From contig JAGYJZ010000015.1 of NCBI GenBank assembly GCA_018401875.1, positions 1 through 47,422 of the forward strand: a DNA stretch of 47,422 bases, written 5' to 3'. This stretch comes from Salibacteraceae bacterium (GTDB lineage Bacteria > Bacteroidota > Bacteroidia > Flavobacteriales_G > Salibacteraceae). The number at the start of each line of letters is the position of its first letter. Within the stretch, counting starts at the first letter, position 1. A program made the position numbers and the translations under genes. The notes under the pieces are model-generated. The model worked only from the letters and a program-made list of their open reading frames with translations, was not told where the DNA came from and made no database searches. Shown here piece after piece: positions 9,225 to 18,243 of this stretch.

Positions 9225-9930
9225 TATCAATTTACTGGAAGAAATGGCGCACGCACAGCGTGAGTTTGAGCAAAACACCCTGATCGAAGAAGTAAAAACA
9301 CTCTTGGCCAATGACTCGAAAAACGAGCGCTCGATTGCCGAAAGAATTACACATGGAAAGTTCAATATGAACGACCAACTCGGTTGGATGAATCAGTTAG
9401 AGAGTACAAGAAAATTCAACCTGGAAGCCATCGAAAAAATTTGTACCCGATTTCGCCTGCGCTTTCTCGATAGTGAATTATTTAAAGGTGATGTGCCGAG
9501 TGATGCCATTAGGGAAGTGAAAAGGATTGAGTCGGCAATTGGCACCACATTCTCATCCTTCAAAATCATTGCCCCACAAGAGCGATTTAACCTAAAAGAC
9601 AGTACGAAAGATCCGATTTTGATGGCTGAATTGCCCAACGGTCAATTCTATTACATTTTTCAATGGGGCGATGACATGAAATGGTATCAAGAACTTTTGA
9701 AATATCCGTTCCGCCATATTGGAGCGCTTGCCGCATCCTCATCGGCCATTGGTTTATTGGTTGCTATTCTCGTACCTTCACAGTTCGAAGTGGTTCACAG
9801 TGAATTCTTCTTCCGATTTTTCATGTTTAGCATGACCACATGTTTGATCATGACTTTATCGGTAATCACCGCCATCATGTATTCAAAGGATTTTAGCGAG
9901 AATGTTTGGAACAGTAAATTTATCAAGTAG
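9217..9930 (+). CDS. Unknown protein with two C-terminal membrane segments
   Basis: 237 aa, start ATG 9217 (overlaps the preceding small gene by eight bases; a further in-frame ATG at 9193 lies inside that gene). The first ~165 residues are soluble and charged, with a helical N-terminal part containing QLGWMNQLESTRKFNLEAIE and a beta-rich part with LPNGQFYYIFQWGDDMKWYQE. Two membrane helices follow at about 170-190 and 200-225. I do not recognise a domain. The downstream lipoprotein gene overlaps its 3' end by 29 bases, so the two are almost certainly co-translated or at least co-transcribed. Confidence 0.75.
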   Translation: MNDINLLEEMAHAQREFEQNTLIEEVKTLLANDSKNERSIAERITHGKFNMNDQLGWMNQLESTRKFNLEAIEKICTRFRLRFLDSELFKGDVPSDAIREVKRIESAIGTTFSSFKIIAPQERFNLKDSTKDPILMAELPNGQFYYIFQWGDDMKWYQELLKYPFRHIGALAASSSAIGLLVAILVPSQFEVVHSEFFFRFFMFSMTTCLIMTLSVITAIMYSKDFSENVWNSKFIK

Positions 9931-10285
9931 CCGAAACACACTCTTTTTAGGCCTTATTTTTATTACGAGTGTGAGTTCATGTTCGAATAAGCCCGCATCC
10001 AATAGCGATTGCCATTACGACATTGTGACCACGCACGCGGAGATAACCAACATGAAACCGCATCCTGATGGAAATGGACGAATTGCAGTAATTATGGATT
10101 TTAAGGCGAGTGTGTTGGCTCTAGAAGATCAGGAACTGGGCGAACTGAAAGAGGTAGCCATCGACCATGACTACATTGTTAGAAACAAACTTGAAATTGG
10201 GCTGAAATACGAGGTAAATGTGAGTCAAATCACTAAAGGTGATTGCACTCCGCAGTTTGTAAGTTTCAATCACGATTTAAGATAA
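9902..10285 (+). CDS. Small putative lipoprotein
   Basis: 127 aa. The N-terminus has a hydrophobic core (LFLGLIFITSVSSC) ending in a lipobox-like VSSC, which predicts lipid attachment to Cys27. The mature part is about 100 residues, probably beta-rich (IAVIMDFKASVLALEDQELG, LKYEVNVSQITKGDC), with three further Cys residues if the lipid Cys is excluded. Unknown function. It overlaps the preceding two-TM gene by 29 bases in another frame, so together with the 55-aa gene it forms a three-gene envelope unit. A downstream ATG could be the start only at the cost of the signal peptide, so I keep ATG 9902. Confidence 0.65.
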   Translation: MFGTVNLSSSRNTLFLGLIFITSVSSCSNKPASNSDCHYDIVTTHAEITNMKPHPDGNGRIAVIMDFKASVLALEDQELGELKEVAIDHDYIVRNKLEIGLKYEVNVSQITKGDCTPQFVSFNHDLR

Positions 10286-10328
10286 TCACAGAATTTCTAT
10301 CGCCAACAATTGCTTTCTTTGAAAAACT

Positions 10329-11312
10329 GTGGCACACCCAATAGACATAGAAAAGCTAACCCAAGGCGATCTGCTCACCCTTTCGCGTGCGATCACACTG
10401 GTTGAAAGCACCTTGCCCAAGCATCGCAAAGAAGCCATCGCTTTGGCAGACTCCATCTACGATCAGCGAAAGCCTGCGATACGCATCGGCATTACGGGAA
10501 TTCCCGGAGTGGGAAAAAGCACCTTTATCGAAACGCTCGGGAAACACATTTTAGCGCAAGGACTAAAGCTCGCAGTGTTAGCCATTGACCCAAGTAGCCA
10601 AAACAGTGGCGGGAGCATTTTGGGAGATAAAACGCGGATGGAAGAACTGAGCCGTGAGCAAGACGCGTTTATTCGTCCGAGTCCATCAAGCGGCACATTG
10701 GGTGGTGTGGCTGCGCGCACCAGAGAATCGATGCTGTTGTGTGAAGCTGCAGGATTTGACGTCATCATCATCGAAACGGTAGGCGTAGGACAAAGCGAAA
10801 CGGAAGTCATAAATATCACCGATTGCTTTCTGATGCTGGCAATGCCCGGCACGGGCGATGATTTGCAAGGCATAAAACGGGGCATCATGGAAGCGGCAGA
10901 CATCATTGTAATCAACAAAGCTGACGGCAACAATTTGGATGCAGCACGAAAAGCAAAAAAACAATTGGAAATGGCCCTGCACCTATTTCCGGTATCGCAT
11001 TCAGGGTGGAACACAAAGGTGCTCACCGCGTCAGGACTCAACAATGAAGGTGTAAAAGAAGCGTGGAATACGGTGCATGAAATGTTGGAAACGCTGAAAG
11101 AAAACGGTCAGTTTGAAGCCAAACGCGTGAATCAGCAAACCCGTTCCTTTGAAAAATTGACTGAATTAAGTATGTACGAGTACGTGATGCAATCGTTGGG
11201 GAAATCACACGATGTCAATCATTTAAAGATTGCGGTTTCAAACGGCTCGTTAAACGAATACGCAGCATCGCTCAAGGTGCTTGCATCATTGCAAGCACTA
11301 ATGACCGACTAG
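10329..11312 (+). CDS. meaB: MeaB/ArgK-family P-loop GTPase (methylmalonyl-CoA mutase chaperone)
   Basis: 327 aa, GTG start. MeaB protects and reloads adenosylcobalamin-dependent methylmalonyl-CoA mutase. Motifs in order are the Walker A GIPGVGKST (about residue 56), the family hallmark GGSILGDKTRMEELS, the switch segment ETVGVGQSE, and NKADGNN (base recognition). Length matches the family. No mutase gene is nearby, so the partner must be elsewhere. A -7-like box TTTCTTTG ends 7 bases before the GTG. The 3' end overlaps the convergent unknown gene by 4 bases. Confidence 0.93.
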   Translation: MAHPIDIEKLTQGDLLTLSRAITLVESTLPKHRKEAIALADSIYDQRKPAIRIGITGIPGVGKSTFIETLGKHILAQGLKLAVLAIDPSSQNSGGSILGDKTRMEELSREQDAFIRPSPSSGTLGGVAARTRESMLLCEAAGFDVIIIETVGVGQSETEVINITDCFLMLAMPGTGDDLQGIKRGIMEAADIIVINKADGNNLDAARKAKKQLEMALHLFPVSHSGWNTKVLTASGLNNEGVKEAWNTVHEMLETLKENGQFEAKRVNQQTRSFEKLTELSMYEYVMQSLGKSHDVNHLKIAVSNGSLNEYAASLKVLASLQALMTD

Positions 11313-11845
11313 AGTTTTAGCTTTTTTCTAAACTCGCTTTTCAAAATTCCTATCGCCACTTCGGTAGGTAATTTTTCTAAACTACCCACCACTTCTAAGA
11401 TCGATTTAGACAATGCAAACGAATCTGCATCGCGGTGAACCCGCTCAGCAGCAGCATTCAATATGTTCAACGTTTCTTCACGCGCTGCTTTCACCGCCAT
11501 CCAAGCTTCGGAGCTAATGTATAATTGCTGCGTGAGGTTGTGATCAAACTCCTCTCGAATTACGCGAAGTATTTCAGATTGCAATAACCTTGCACTCATC
11601 CCGGGTTTGTTGACGCGAAACACCAATCGCTCGGGGTTTATTCGCTCTAAAAAAAGGATTAGTCGCTCGTATGCCTGCATCTGAATGGCCACATAATCTT
11701 TGCGCTTTCGTTCTTCAAATTGAGATGCATTCACCTCTTGCTGCTGCTTAAAGTACTGATTTAATATCGTGTACACCACTGCTACAATTGCTCCTCCAGT
11801 GGCAATTACCGCAACAATCAATGCTATTCCGCTCATATTATCCAT
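11309..11845 (-). CDS. Unknown membrane-anchored protein with helical tail
   Basis: 178 aa from ATG 11845 (alternative ATG 11836). The frame is open further upstream to 11941, but that part overlaps the aminotransferase promoter and spoils the N-terminus, so the start MDNMSGIALIVAVIA is preferred. One transmembrane helix lies at about residues 4-25; the rest is soluble and helical, with a charged coiled-coil-like stretch after the membrane (FKQQQEVNASQFEERKRKD) and YERLILFLERINPERL. No family recognised. A box AATCTTTG, one mismatch from TAnnTTTG, ends a few bases before the ATG, suggesting a very short leader. Confidence 0.65.
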   Translation of the reverse strand: MDNMSGIALIVAVIATGGAIVAVVYTILNQYFKQQQEVNASQFEERKRKDYVAIQMQAYERLILFLERINPERLVFRVNKPGMSARLLQSEILRVIREEFDHNLTQQLYISSEAWMAVKAAREETLNILNAAAERVHRDADSFALSKSILEVVGSLEKLPTEVAIGILKSEFRKKLKL

Positions 11846-11925
11846 GCGGCAAAGATTGGAAAAGAAAGCGTGACAAAGGCCCAAATGAAGCAGAATAAGC
11901 ATGTCAGAAAAGTGCTTCATTTCTT

Positions 11926-11933
11926 TAGCTTTG
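11926..11933 (+). promoter_or_regulatory. -7 box TAGCTTTG for the aminotransferase operon
   Basis: Exact match to the Bacteroidota TAnnTTTG box, 17 bases before ATG 11951. No clear TTG at the 19-base distance. It supports the start at 11951 rather than the longer frame beginning at 11870. Confidence 0.5.
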
Positions 11934-11950
11934 CCCATCATAAAAATAGT

Positions 11951-13144
11951 ATGAACGTATTATCAGATCGTATTCAGAGGTTGGGAGAATCAGAAACTAT
12001 CGCGATGTCGCAAAAGAGCCGCGACCTCAAAGCCCTCGGGCACGATGTCATCAACTTGAGCTTGGGAGAACCCGATTTCAACACGCCTGAAATCATCAAA
12101 AACGCGGGCATTCAAGCCATAAAAGACAATTATTCGCATTACACACCTGTGCCTGGATTGGTAGAAGTGCGGGAAGCGATTGTGGCAAAATTGAAACGCG
12201 ACAACAGACTTGAATACTCGATCGATCAAATTGTGGTGTCAACGGGTGCAAAACAAAGTTTGATGAACACGGTCCTCTGCTTGGTCAATCCCGGTGAAAA
12301 AGTGGTGGTAGCAACTCCGTATTGGGTGAGTTACAAAGAGATGATCGGTTTTGCCGAAGGTGAAATTATTGAAGTGCAAGCCGGTGTAGAACAAAACTTC
12401 AAAATCACACCTGAACAGCTCGATGCACACCTCGACCACGACACGAAGATGTTTATGTTTTCATCGCCATCAAACCCCACAGGTGGGGCATATTCGAAGG
12501 AAGAGTTATTGGCCTTGGGCGAAGTGTTCAAAAAGTATCCCAACGTATTTATTGTATCAGACGAAATATATGAGCACATCCGTTTCGAAGGCGAACACTT
12601 TAGTTTAGCGGCTATTCCTGAACTCTATTCGAGGGTCATTACTGTAAACGGAGTGTCAAAATCATTCGCCATGACGGGCTGGCGCATTGGATACATCGCT
12701 GCATCAAAAGAAATAGCCAAGGCGTGTAATAAGATGCAAGGTCAGTTTACGAGTGCACCCTCTAGTATCAGTCAAATGGCCACTTTGGCCGCAATGGAAA
12801 TGGATCCTATACTGTTAAAACCAATGGTGGCCGAGTTTAAGAAACGCAGGGAATTGATGATCGGAGGATTGTCGAGCATTGAAGGGTTGGTGTGTAACCG
12901 TCCGGAAGGTGCGTTTTACTTATTCCCTAAAGTATCGAGTCTTTTTGGCAAACGTCATGCAGACCGCACGATCAATAATGCGGGCGATTTGTGCATGTAT
13001 TTACTGGAAGTTGGGCACGTGGCAACTGTTTCGGGCAGCGCATTTGGAGCCGATGAATACATTCGCTTGAGTTATGCGGCCTCAGAAGAAGATTTGAAAA
13101 AAGCACTTACACGCATAAAAAAAGCGATTGACCAATTGAGCTAA
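11951..13144 (+). CDS. Pyridoxal-phosphate aminotransferase, class I (aspartate-type)
   Basis: 397 aa. Fold-type I PLP enzyme, most like aspartate/prephenate-type aminotransferases. Visible are the N-terminal substrate motif LSLGEPDFNTP, the SNPTGG segment, VSDEIYEHIRFEG (PLP-contacting Asp/Tyr), SKSFAMTGWRIGY with the Schiff-base lysine in SKS, and the C-terminal arginine region EYIRLSYA. I chose ATG 11951 since MNVLSDRIQRLGESETIAMS is the usual family start and a -7 box precedes it; the frame is open back to 11870. The stop overlaps the next ATG by one base, so it heads an operon of at least four genes. Exact amino acid specificity is not readable. Confidence 0.92.
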   Translation: MNVLSDRIQRLGESETIAMSQKSRDLKALGHDVINLSLGEPDFNTPEIIKNAGIQAIKDNYSHYTPVPGLVEVREAIVAKLKRDNRLEYSIDQIVVSTGAKQSLMNTVLCLVNPGEKVVVATPYWVSYKEMIGFAEGEIIEVQAGVEQNFKITPEQLDAHLDHDTKMFMFSSPSNPTGGAYSKEELLALGEVFKKYPNVFIVSDEIYEHIRFEGEHFSLAAIPELYSRVITVNGVSKSFAMTGWRIGYIAASKEIAKACNKMQGQFTSAPSSISQMATLAAMEMDPILLKPMVAEFKKRRELMIGGLSSIEGLVCNRPEGAFYLFPKVSSLFGKRHADRTINNAGDLCMYLLEVGHVATVSGSAFGADEYIRLSYAASEEDLKKALTRIKKAIDQLS

Positions 13145-14136
13145 TGAACAAGTCAGATCTTTTGCATTCTGTTTCGCAGTTTAACGAGCTCAACATCCTC
13201 GTTATTGGTGATGTAATTTTAGACGCGTATTACAAAGGTGAAGTCTCACGCATTTCACCTGAAGCACCTGTTCCTGTGCTTGACATACGCTCAAAAGAAT
13301 ACCGACTTGGAGGCGCTGCAAATGTGGGGTTAAATGTAAAAAACCTCGGTGCGGCATGCTTCCTCTGCGCGGTGATCGGTGACGATGAAGCCGGTGAAAC
13401 CGTGAAGCAACTGATGAAAAACGAAGGCCTAAGCACAACAGGCATCCTGACAAGCAAGGCACGCAAGACTTCGAAAAAAACGCGCATGGTAAGCGGATTC
13501 AGCCAATTGCTTCGCTATGATGAAGAAATCAATTCAAATTTGAGCGAAGACGATGAAAAAAAATTGATCGAAATGATCGATTCGCAGATCGAAAAACACA
13601 AGCCCAATGCGATCATTTTTGAAGACTACGACAAAGGTTGTATTACTCAAAATGTGATCAACGTAGTGATTTCAATGGCAAATTCGCGTGGAATTAAAGT
13701 AACTGTTGACCCAAAGAAAAGGAACTTTTTCAGTTATGCAGGCGCCACTTTATTTAAACCAAACATGAAGGAGTTGAAAGAAGGCCTCAACCTTCCCAAC
13801 CTCACGTCTATCGATGTTGAATTGCGGAATGCCTTTCACTTGTTGCGAGAAAAAATGCCTATTGATACGGCTTTTTTCACCTTATCTGCAGAAGGTGTTT
13901 TTATAACGAACGGAAGCGATGAACACCGCATTCCTGCCCTAAAAAGAACCATTGCAGACGTGTCAGGTGCTGGCGATACGGTAATTGCCACAGCTACTTG
14001 TGCGTTGGCTATAGGAATGAATTTAAAAGACATTGCCACCATTTCAAATTTAGCCGGTGGGTGGGTGTGTCAATTCCCGGGTGTAGTTTCAATTACCCAA
14101 GATCATCTTTTAGAAGAAATTAAAAAGTCACTTTAA
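13144..14136 (+). CDS. hldA: D-glycero-beta-D-manno-heptose-7-phosphate kinase-like PfkB kinase
   Basis: 330 aa ribokinase/PfkB-fold sugar kinase resembling RfaE domain 1. RfaE1 makes the 1,7-bisphosphate step in ADP-heptose synthesis for lipopolysaccharide. Signature motifs: VIGDVILDAYYKGEVSRISP at the start, RLGGAANVGLNVKNLGA (PfkB signature 1), FEDYDKG, TVDPKKRN and DVSGAGDTVIA (signature 2 with the catalytic Asp). The nucleotidyltransferase half found in fused HldE is absent, so a separate enzyme would be needed. It overlaps the aminotransferase by one base and abuts trkH with no gap. Another PfkB specificity cannot be excluded. Confidence 0.82.
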   Translation: MNKSDLLHSVSQFNELNILVIGDVILDAYYKGEVSRISPEAPVPVLDIRSKEYRLGGAANVGLNVKNLGAACFLCAVIGDDEAGETVKQLMKNEGLSTTGILTSKARKTSKKTRMVSGFSQLLRYDEEINSNLSEDDEKKLIEMIDSQIEKHKPNAIIFEDYDKGCITQNVINVVISMANSRGIKVTVDPKKRNFFSYAGATLFKPNMKELKEGLNLPNLTSIDVELRNAFHLLREKMPIDTAFFTLSAEGVFITNGSDEHRIPALKRTIADVSGAGDTVIATATCALAIGMNLKDIATISNLAGGWVCQFPGVVSITQDHLLEEIKKSL

Positions 14137-15966
14137 GTGGATATTCGATCATTTAGGGAGAAGGTAAATTTGATCATTTACAACAGCAAATCAAAGAATC
14201 TGAAGATTCTTAAAGTGCTGAGCATCCTGATTTCTTTGGTGGCAATTGGAAGTTTATTTTACTACCATGGTTTCAGCCATGACGACTCAACGGGGTTGAT
14301 AATACAAGGCATTGTGCAGTTTTCATTTGGCTTTTATGTGCTGCATTATTTAGTGAAGATATTCTATGATTTTGAGCCTATAAAATTCATCAAAGACAAT
14401 TGGTTTGAAAGTGGATTAGTATTGGTGTTGGCCTTGGAAGGAATTTCATTCAATCTGTTTGACATGCTGATTGTGCAGACCCTTTTTGATGCGCTGGGTT
14501 TGAAAAGTTTGAGCGCACTGTCGGTCGTCTTCTTGCAGTTTTATTTGTTTGTTGTGGTGTTTTTTGAGCTGAATGACAATACCAATATTTTCAACAACAT
14601 TAAAGTCCATCCATCCACCATCTTCATCGCTTCTTTTCTGGTGATTATTGGCTTGGGAACGGGATTGCTGCTCATGCCAGAAATGACCGTTCAAGCAGGC
14701 AGCATGGGCTTTATTGACGCTTTATTTACATCGGTGAGTGCCACTTGTGTTACAGGTTTAATTGTTGTAGATACCGCCACTTTTTTCACTTACAAGGGCC
14801 ATTTCGTGATCATGCTGCTGATGAAATTGGGCGGATTGAATATTGTGTCCTTTGCGTATTTGGCTGCATTTTTAAACCGCGCAGGCTTTAGTTTGAAGCA
14901 AGATGATATTATTGAAGATTTCGTAACGAAAAACGCCTTTTTCAATGCCAAAGGGATGTTGATCAAAGTGTTTGCATTGAGCGCCATCATTGAGATTGCT
15001 GGTGGATTAATGATCTACGCGTTGATCACTCCAAACATGCCGTTAGAGTCGACTGGCGACCGCTTGTTTTTTGGCTTATTTCATTCGATTTCTGCGTTCA
15101 ACAATGCGGGTTTCTCAACCATGTCAAGTGGCATGTATGAGCCATTTATTCGCGAGGCGTACTTAATGCACTTAGTGGTTGCTGTGTTGGTGCTGCTCGG
15201 AGCGTTTGGATTTACTGTTTTGTTTGACCTTTTCACGCCAAGTTTGATGCGCGATCGGCTGAAGCATCCGTGGAAAAGGCCCAATATCAGCACGATATTA
15301 GCGGTTCGCACGCACTTAATTCTGGTGGGGATTGGCTTGGTGCTCTACATGGCGGCCGAATGGAACACGACCCTTTCAGACCTCACTTTTGTAGAGAAAG
15401 GTGTGGTCGCGCTATTCCAATCGATTTCTTCGCGTTCGGCAGGACTAAACACAGCGGATATCTACAGTTTGTCAACGGCAACACTCTTTATGCTCATTTT
15501 TATGATGTTTGTGGGTGGAAACACCTTCTCGACCGCTGGCGGAATCAAAACCTCAACCTTCGCGCTGATTTGCATCAATACGTGGTCGATCATAAAAGGA
15601 AAAAAGAATGTTGAGGTATTTGGCAGAACAATTCCAACAGACGATATGCTGAAAGCTTTTACGGTATTGGTAACCTTCAGCGGTGGGATGCTTGTTTGCA
15701 TCTATGCGCTGTGCCTCACTGAAGATCATATCCTTGCGATGTCTGACAGGGGAATAATTGACTTGATATTCGAAGAGGTATCGGCTTTCTCAACGTGCGG
15801 ATTAAGCACTGGAATTACAGGAATGCTGAGTGATCCGGGGAAGATTATTCTGATCATTTCAATGTTTATTGGAAGATTGGGAACATTATCCATCATTTTT
15901 GCGTTTTCTAGAAAAATCATCAGCACGAATTATTCGTATCCTGAAGAACATATAATGGTTGGTTAA
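14137..15966 (+). CDS. trkH: TrkH-family potassium uptake protein
   Basis: 609 aa from a GTG that directly follows the preceding stop. Inner-membrane K+ (or Na+/K+) translocating subunit with the four pore-loop repeats visible in order: SATCVTGL (about residue 200), FNNAGFST, SRSAGLNT and STCGLSTG, each with the selectivity-filter glycine. An N-terminal extension of about 150 residues with several helices precedes the core, longer than the classical TrkH. The cytoplasmic NAD-binding partner TrkA is not in this window. Located inside the run aminotransferase-hldA-trkH-ubiE; its stop overlaps the ubiE ATG by one base (TAATG). Confidence 0.93.
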   Translation: MDIRSFREKVNLIIYNSKSKNLKILKVLSILISLVAIGSLFYYHGFSHDDSTGLIIQGIVQFSFGFYVLHYLVKIFYDFEPIKFIKDNWFESGLVLVLALEGISFNLFDMLIVQTLFDALGLKSLSALSVVFLQFYLFVVVFFELNDNTNIFNNIKVHPSTIFIASFLVIIGLGTGLLLMPEMTVQAGSMGFIDALFTSVSATCVTGLIVVDTATFFTYKGHFVIMLLMKLGGLNIVSFAYLAAFLNRAGFSLKQDDIIEDFVTKNAFFNAKGMLIKVFALSAIIEIAGGLMIYALITPNMPLESTGDRLFFGLFHSISAFNNAGFSTMSSGMYEPFIREAYLMHLVVAVLVLLGAFGFTVLFDLFTPSLMRDRLKHPWKRPNISTILAVRTHLILVGIGLVLYMAAEWNTTLSDLTFVEKGVVALFQSISSRSAGLNTADIYSLSTATLFMLIFMMFVGGNTFSTAGGIKTSTFALICINTWSIIKGKKNVEVFGRTIPTDDMLKAFTVLVTFSGGMLVCIYALCLTEDHILAMSDRGIIDLIFEEVSAFSTCGLSTGITGMLSDPGKIILIISMFIGRLGTLSIIFAFSRKIISTNYSYPEEHIMVG

Positions 15967-16703
15967 TGACGCAGAACGCAGCAGAAAAGGTAAAACCTTA
16001 CACAGAAGAAGGCAGTAAGAAAGAGCAAGTAGCCCAAATGTTTGACAACATCTCAGGTCGCTATGATTTACTCAACCATGTGCTCAGTTTAAACATCGAT
16101 AAATTGTGGCGAAAAAAAGCGGTGCGTCTGCTCAAGCCATACAAGCCATCAATAATCTTGGATGTAGCAACAGGTACAGGAGACTTTGCTGTGGAGCTAA
16201 TGTCATTAAAACCGAGCACCATCAAAGGAATTGATATTTCAGCAGGCATGCTCGAAGTAGGAAAAGTGAAAATGAAAAAGCGCTCGTTGGACAGCACCAT
16301 TGAACTAAAATTGGGTGACGCTGAAAACATTGATTTTCCAGATAATCATTTTGAAGCCGTGACCGTTGCTTTCGGAGTTCGAAACTTCGAAAACTTAAAA
16401 GCTGGCTTGCATGAGATTAAGCGGGTGCTAAAGCCAAACTATGCCGTGGCGATTTTAGAATTTTCGAAACCGCGCGTTTTTCCGATGAAGCAGCTTTACA
16501 ACTTCTACTTCAAAGCCATTTTGCCTTCCATCGGAAAGTTGATTTCAAAAGACCATCGCGCTTACACCTATCTTCCTGAATCGGTGAAGGCTTTTCCTGA
16601 AGGAGATGCATTCATTTCGATTTTGAACGAAGTGGGCTTCAAAAACATTAAAGAGTACCGATTGACATTCGGAATTGCTACAATATACATGGCAGAGAAA
16701 TAA
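15966..16703 (+). CDS. ubiE: Demethylmenaquinone methyltransferase
   Basis: 245 aa SAM-dependent methyltransferase of the UbiE/MenG family, which makes menaquinone from demethylmenaquinone (Bacteroidota use menaquinone). Motifs: NISGRYDLLNHVLSLNIDKL at the N-terminus, the SAM-binding LDVATGTGDFA, the second signature VAFGVRNFENLKAGLHEIKR and LKPNYAVAILEFSKP. It overlaps trkH by one base and is followed 31 bases later by porT; ubiE beside porT is a gene order known from many Bacteroidota, which strengthens both calls. Confidence 0.95.
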   Translation: MTQNAAEKVKPYTEEGSKKEQVAQMFDNISGRYDLLNHVLSLNIDKLWRKKAVRLLKPYKPSIILDVATGTGDFAVELMSLKPSTIKGIDISAGMLEVGKVKMKKRSLDSTIELKLGDAENIDFPDNHFEAVTVAFGVRNFENLKAGLHEIKRVLKPNYAVAILEFSKPRVFPMKQLYNFYFKAILPSIGKLISKDHRAYTYLPESVKAFPEGDAFISILNEVGFKNIKEYRLTFGIATIYMAEK

Positions 16704-16734
16704 AACTAGCCTAGCTTTCGTTCCTTTGCACTGA

Positions 16735-17454
16735 ATGCGAAACTTAAAGCCCATAATTGTCTTGCTTGTTGTAACTGCCTCTCTCAATGCTTGGGGGCAA
16801 AGAGAAGTTCCACAAAATCTGCCAAAATTCGACAGTAGAAAACTTCACTTCGGGTTCCAATTGGGCTTCAGCAACAACGGATTCAACGTTGAGCAAGACC
16901 TGACGAAAAACGACTCTTTGATTCGTCTAGAAATGGGCCGTCAGCCCGGTTTTATCATTCACGTTATCTCAGAATTGCACCTCGGTCCTTATTTTGGATT
17001 GCGATTTACGCCAGGAATAGCGTTTGCCTCGCGCACCCTCAACTATACATACATGAACGCAAACAACAATGCCACATCTACCGTGGTGAGAACCATCGAG
17101 TCAACATTTGTTGATGTGCCATTGTATTTAAAATACCGCTCGGCTCGGGTGAATAATTTCGCGCAATACATCTTCGCAGGTTTTAATTACAGCATCGACC
17201 TCGCTTCGCAACAGTTTGTCGATAACACCATTGATGAAAAAGGTGAATTCATCGTAAAACTGCAGCGCATGAACTACATGGTTGAAGCGGGCGTTGGATT
17301 TGACTTTTTTCTAGAATACTTCAAGTTCAGTCCTGAACTCCGTTTCAGCTATGGCCTTAATAACATCATCGTGCAAGACCAAACCCGATTTGCACGTCCG
17401 GTGAATTCGCTGAACTCGCAAATTATTGCCCTTTCCTTCAATTTTGAAGGTTAA
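16735..17454 (+). CDS. porT: PorT-family outer-membrane protein (type IX secretion)
   Basis: 239 aa. An N-terminal signal peptide (IIVLLVVTASLNAWG) is followed by an outer-membrane beta-barrel pattern: alternating aromatic strands such as KLHFGFQLGFSNNGF, PYFGLRFTPGIAFAS, VDVPLYLKYRS and a C-terminal strand ending IALSFNFEG. PorT is an outer-membrane component needed for the type IX secretion system, which would export the large CTD proteins at both ends of this window. Position directly after ubiE supports the name. A -7-like box TTCCTTTG ends 6 bases before the ATG. The last four bases overlap the convergent methyltransferase gene. Confidence 0.8.
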   Translation: MRNLKPIIVLLVVTASLNAWGQREVPQNLPKFDSRKLHFGFQLGFSNNGFNVEQDLTKNDSLIRLEMGRQPGFIIHVISELHLGPYFGLRFTPGIAFASRTLNYTYMNANNNATSTVVRTIESTFVDVPLYLKYRSARVNNFAQYIFAGFNYSIDLASQQFVDNTIDEKGEFIVKLQRMNYMVEAGVGFDFFLEYFKFSPELRFSYGLNNIIVQDQTRFARPVNSLNSQIIALSFNFEG

Positions 17455-18191
17455 CTTTCGGTCCAATACGACATTAAGACAGCCGCTGCAATACTTGCAT
17501 TCAGCGATTCGGCCTTTCCTTTTCCCGCTATGGTAATAAGATCGCTGCACCGCTGTTGAACCGATGCGCTAATGCCGTGTGATTCGCTTCCGATAATGAG
17601 CACACCAGCCGATTGCGAGCCGTTGATCACTTTTGCATCAGCACCGTTAAGCACTGCGCCAAACACCCTCAACGAAGGATTCTTCATTTTCAATTGATCG
17701 ATCATTTCAGTCAATTCTCCCTGCAGCACATCAACGTTAATAAAACTGCCCATGGTGGCTTGCAGTGCTTTTGGATTATAGAGATCAACACAATCTGAAG
17801 AGAGTAAAACACTCGAAATACCAAACCAATCGGCAGTTCGAATAATGGTTCCGAGGTTTCCGGGGTCGCGAATGCCATCTAAAACCAAGACCTTTTGATT
17901 CGACATTTCATCATAGTCAGCGCTGGTTGATTTCATCTTCATTACAGCCAAAGCAGGTGAATGTGTTGACAAAGCCGATAGTTGCTTCATCTCCTTCTCA
18001 GAAATCAAGATACCCTCTTTAAGTAAATCTTGCGCTGCGTGATCGAGCACATACACGCTTACCATCTCAATGTTAGACGAAAGTGCTTCGCGCACAGACT
18101 TCTCACCTTCAATGATGTATTGCTGTGCTTCTTTGCGCCCCTTCTTTAGATGAAGGCCGCGGATTCGTTTTATTTCGTTTTTTGAAATCAA
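17451..18191 (-). CDS. SpoU/TrmH-family RNA 2'-O-methyltransferase
   Basis: 246 aa SPOUT methyltransferase that 2'-O-methylates rRNA or tRNA. The N-terminal RNA-binding part contains IEGEKSVREAL. The C-terminal knot has motif 1 DPGNLGTIIRTADWFG (catalytic Asn and Arg), motif 2 VLIIGSESHGIS and motif 3 KGKAESLNASIAAAVLM. The exact target nucleotide is not readable. Divergent from tamL, an arrangement seen in other Bacteroidota, and sharing with it an extremely short promoter region. Its end overlaps porT by four bases. Confidence 0.93.
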   Translation of the reverse strand: MISKNEIKRIRGLHLKKGRKEAQQYIIEGEKSVREALSSNIEMVSVYVLDHAAQDLLKEGILISEKEMKQLSALSTHSPALAVMKMKSTSADYDEMSNQKVLVLDGIRDPGNLGTIIRTADWFGISSVLLSSDCVDLYNPKALQATMGSFINVDVLQGELTEMIDQLKMKNPSLRVFGAVLNGADAKVINGSQSAGVLIIGSESHGISASVQQRCSDLITIAGKGKAESLNASIAAAVLMSYWTES

Positions 18192-18211
18192 ATGAGTCGC
18201 TTAAATACCAT

Positions 18212-18230
18212 TAGCTTTGAGCCAAAGATA
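18212..18230. promoter_or_regulatory. Back-to-back divergent -7 boxes between methyltransferase and tamL
   Basis: TAGCTTTG (18212-18219, plus, towards tamL), three bases AGC, then CAAAGATA (18223-18230), which is TATCTTTG on the minus strand towards the methyltransferase. Both match TAnnTTTG exactly. Each promoter's start site would fall inside or next to the other's box, so the two polymerases should exclude each other. Confidence 0.6.
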
Positions 18231-18243
18231 AGGTCACCTCTTG

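Noticed and set aside
11846..11941. Longer start (ATG 11941) for the unknown minus-strand membrane protein
   Set aside because: It would extend over the aminotransferase promoter region and place extra Cys/His-rich residues before a clean membrane helix; ATG 11845 has a -7-like box directly upstream.
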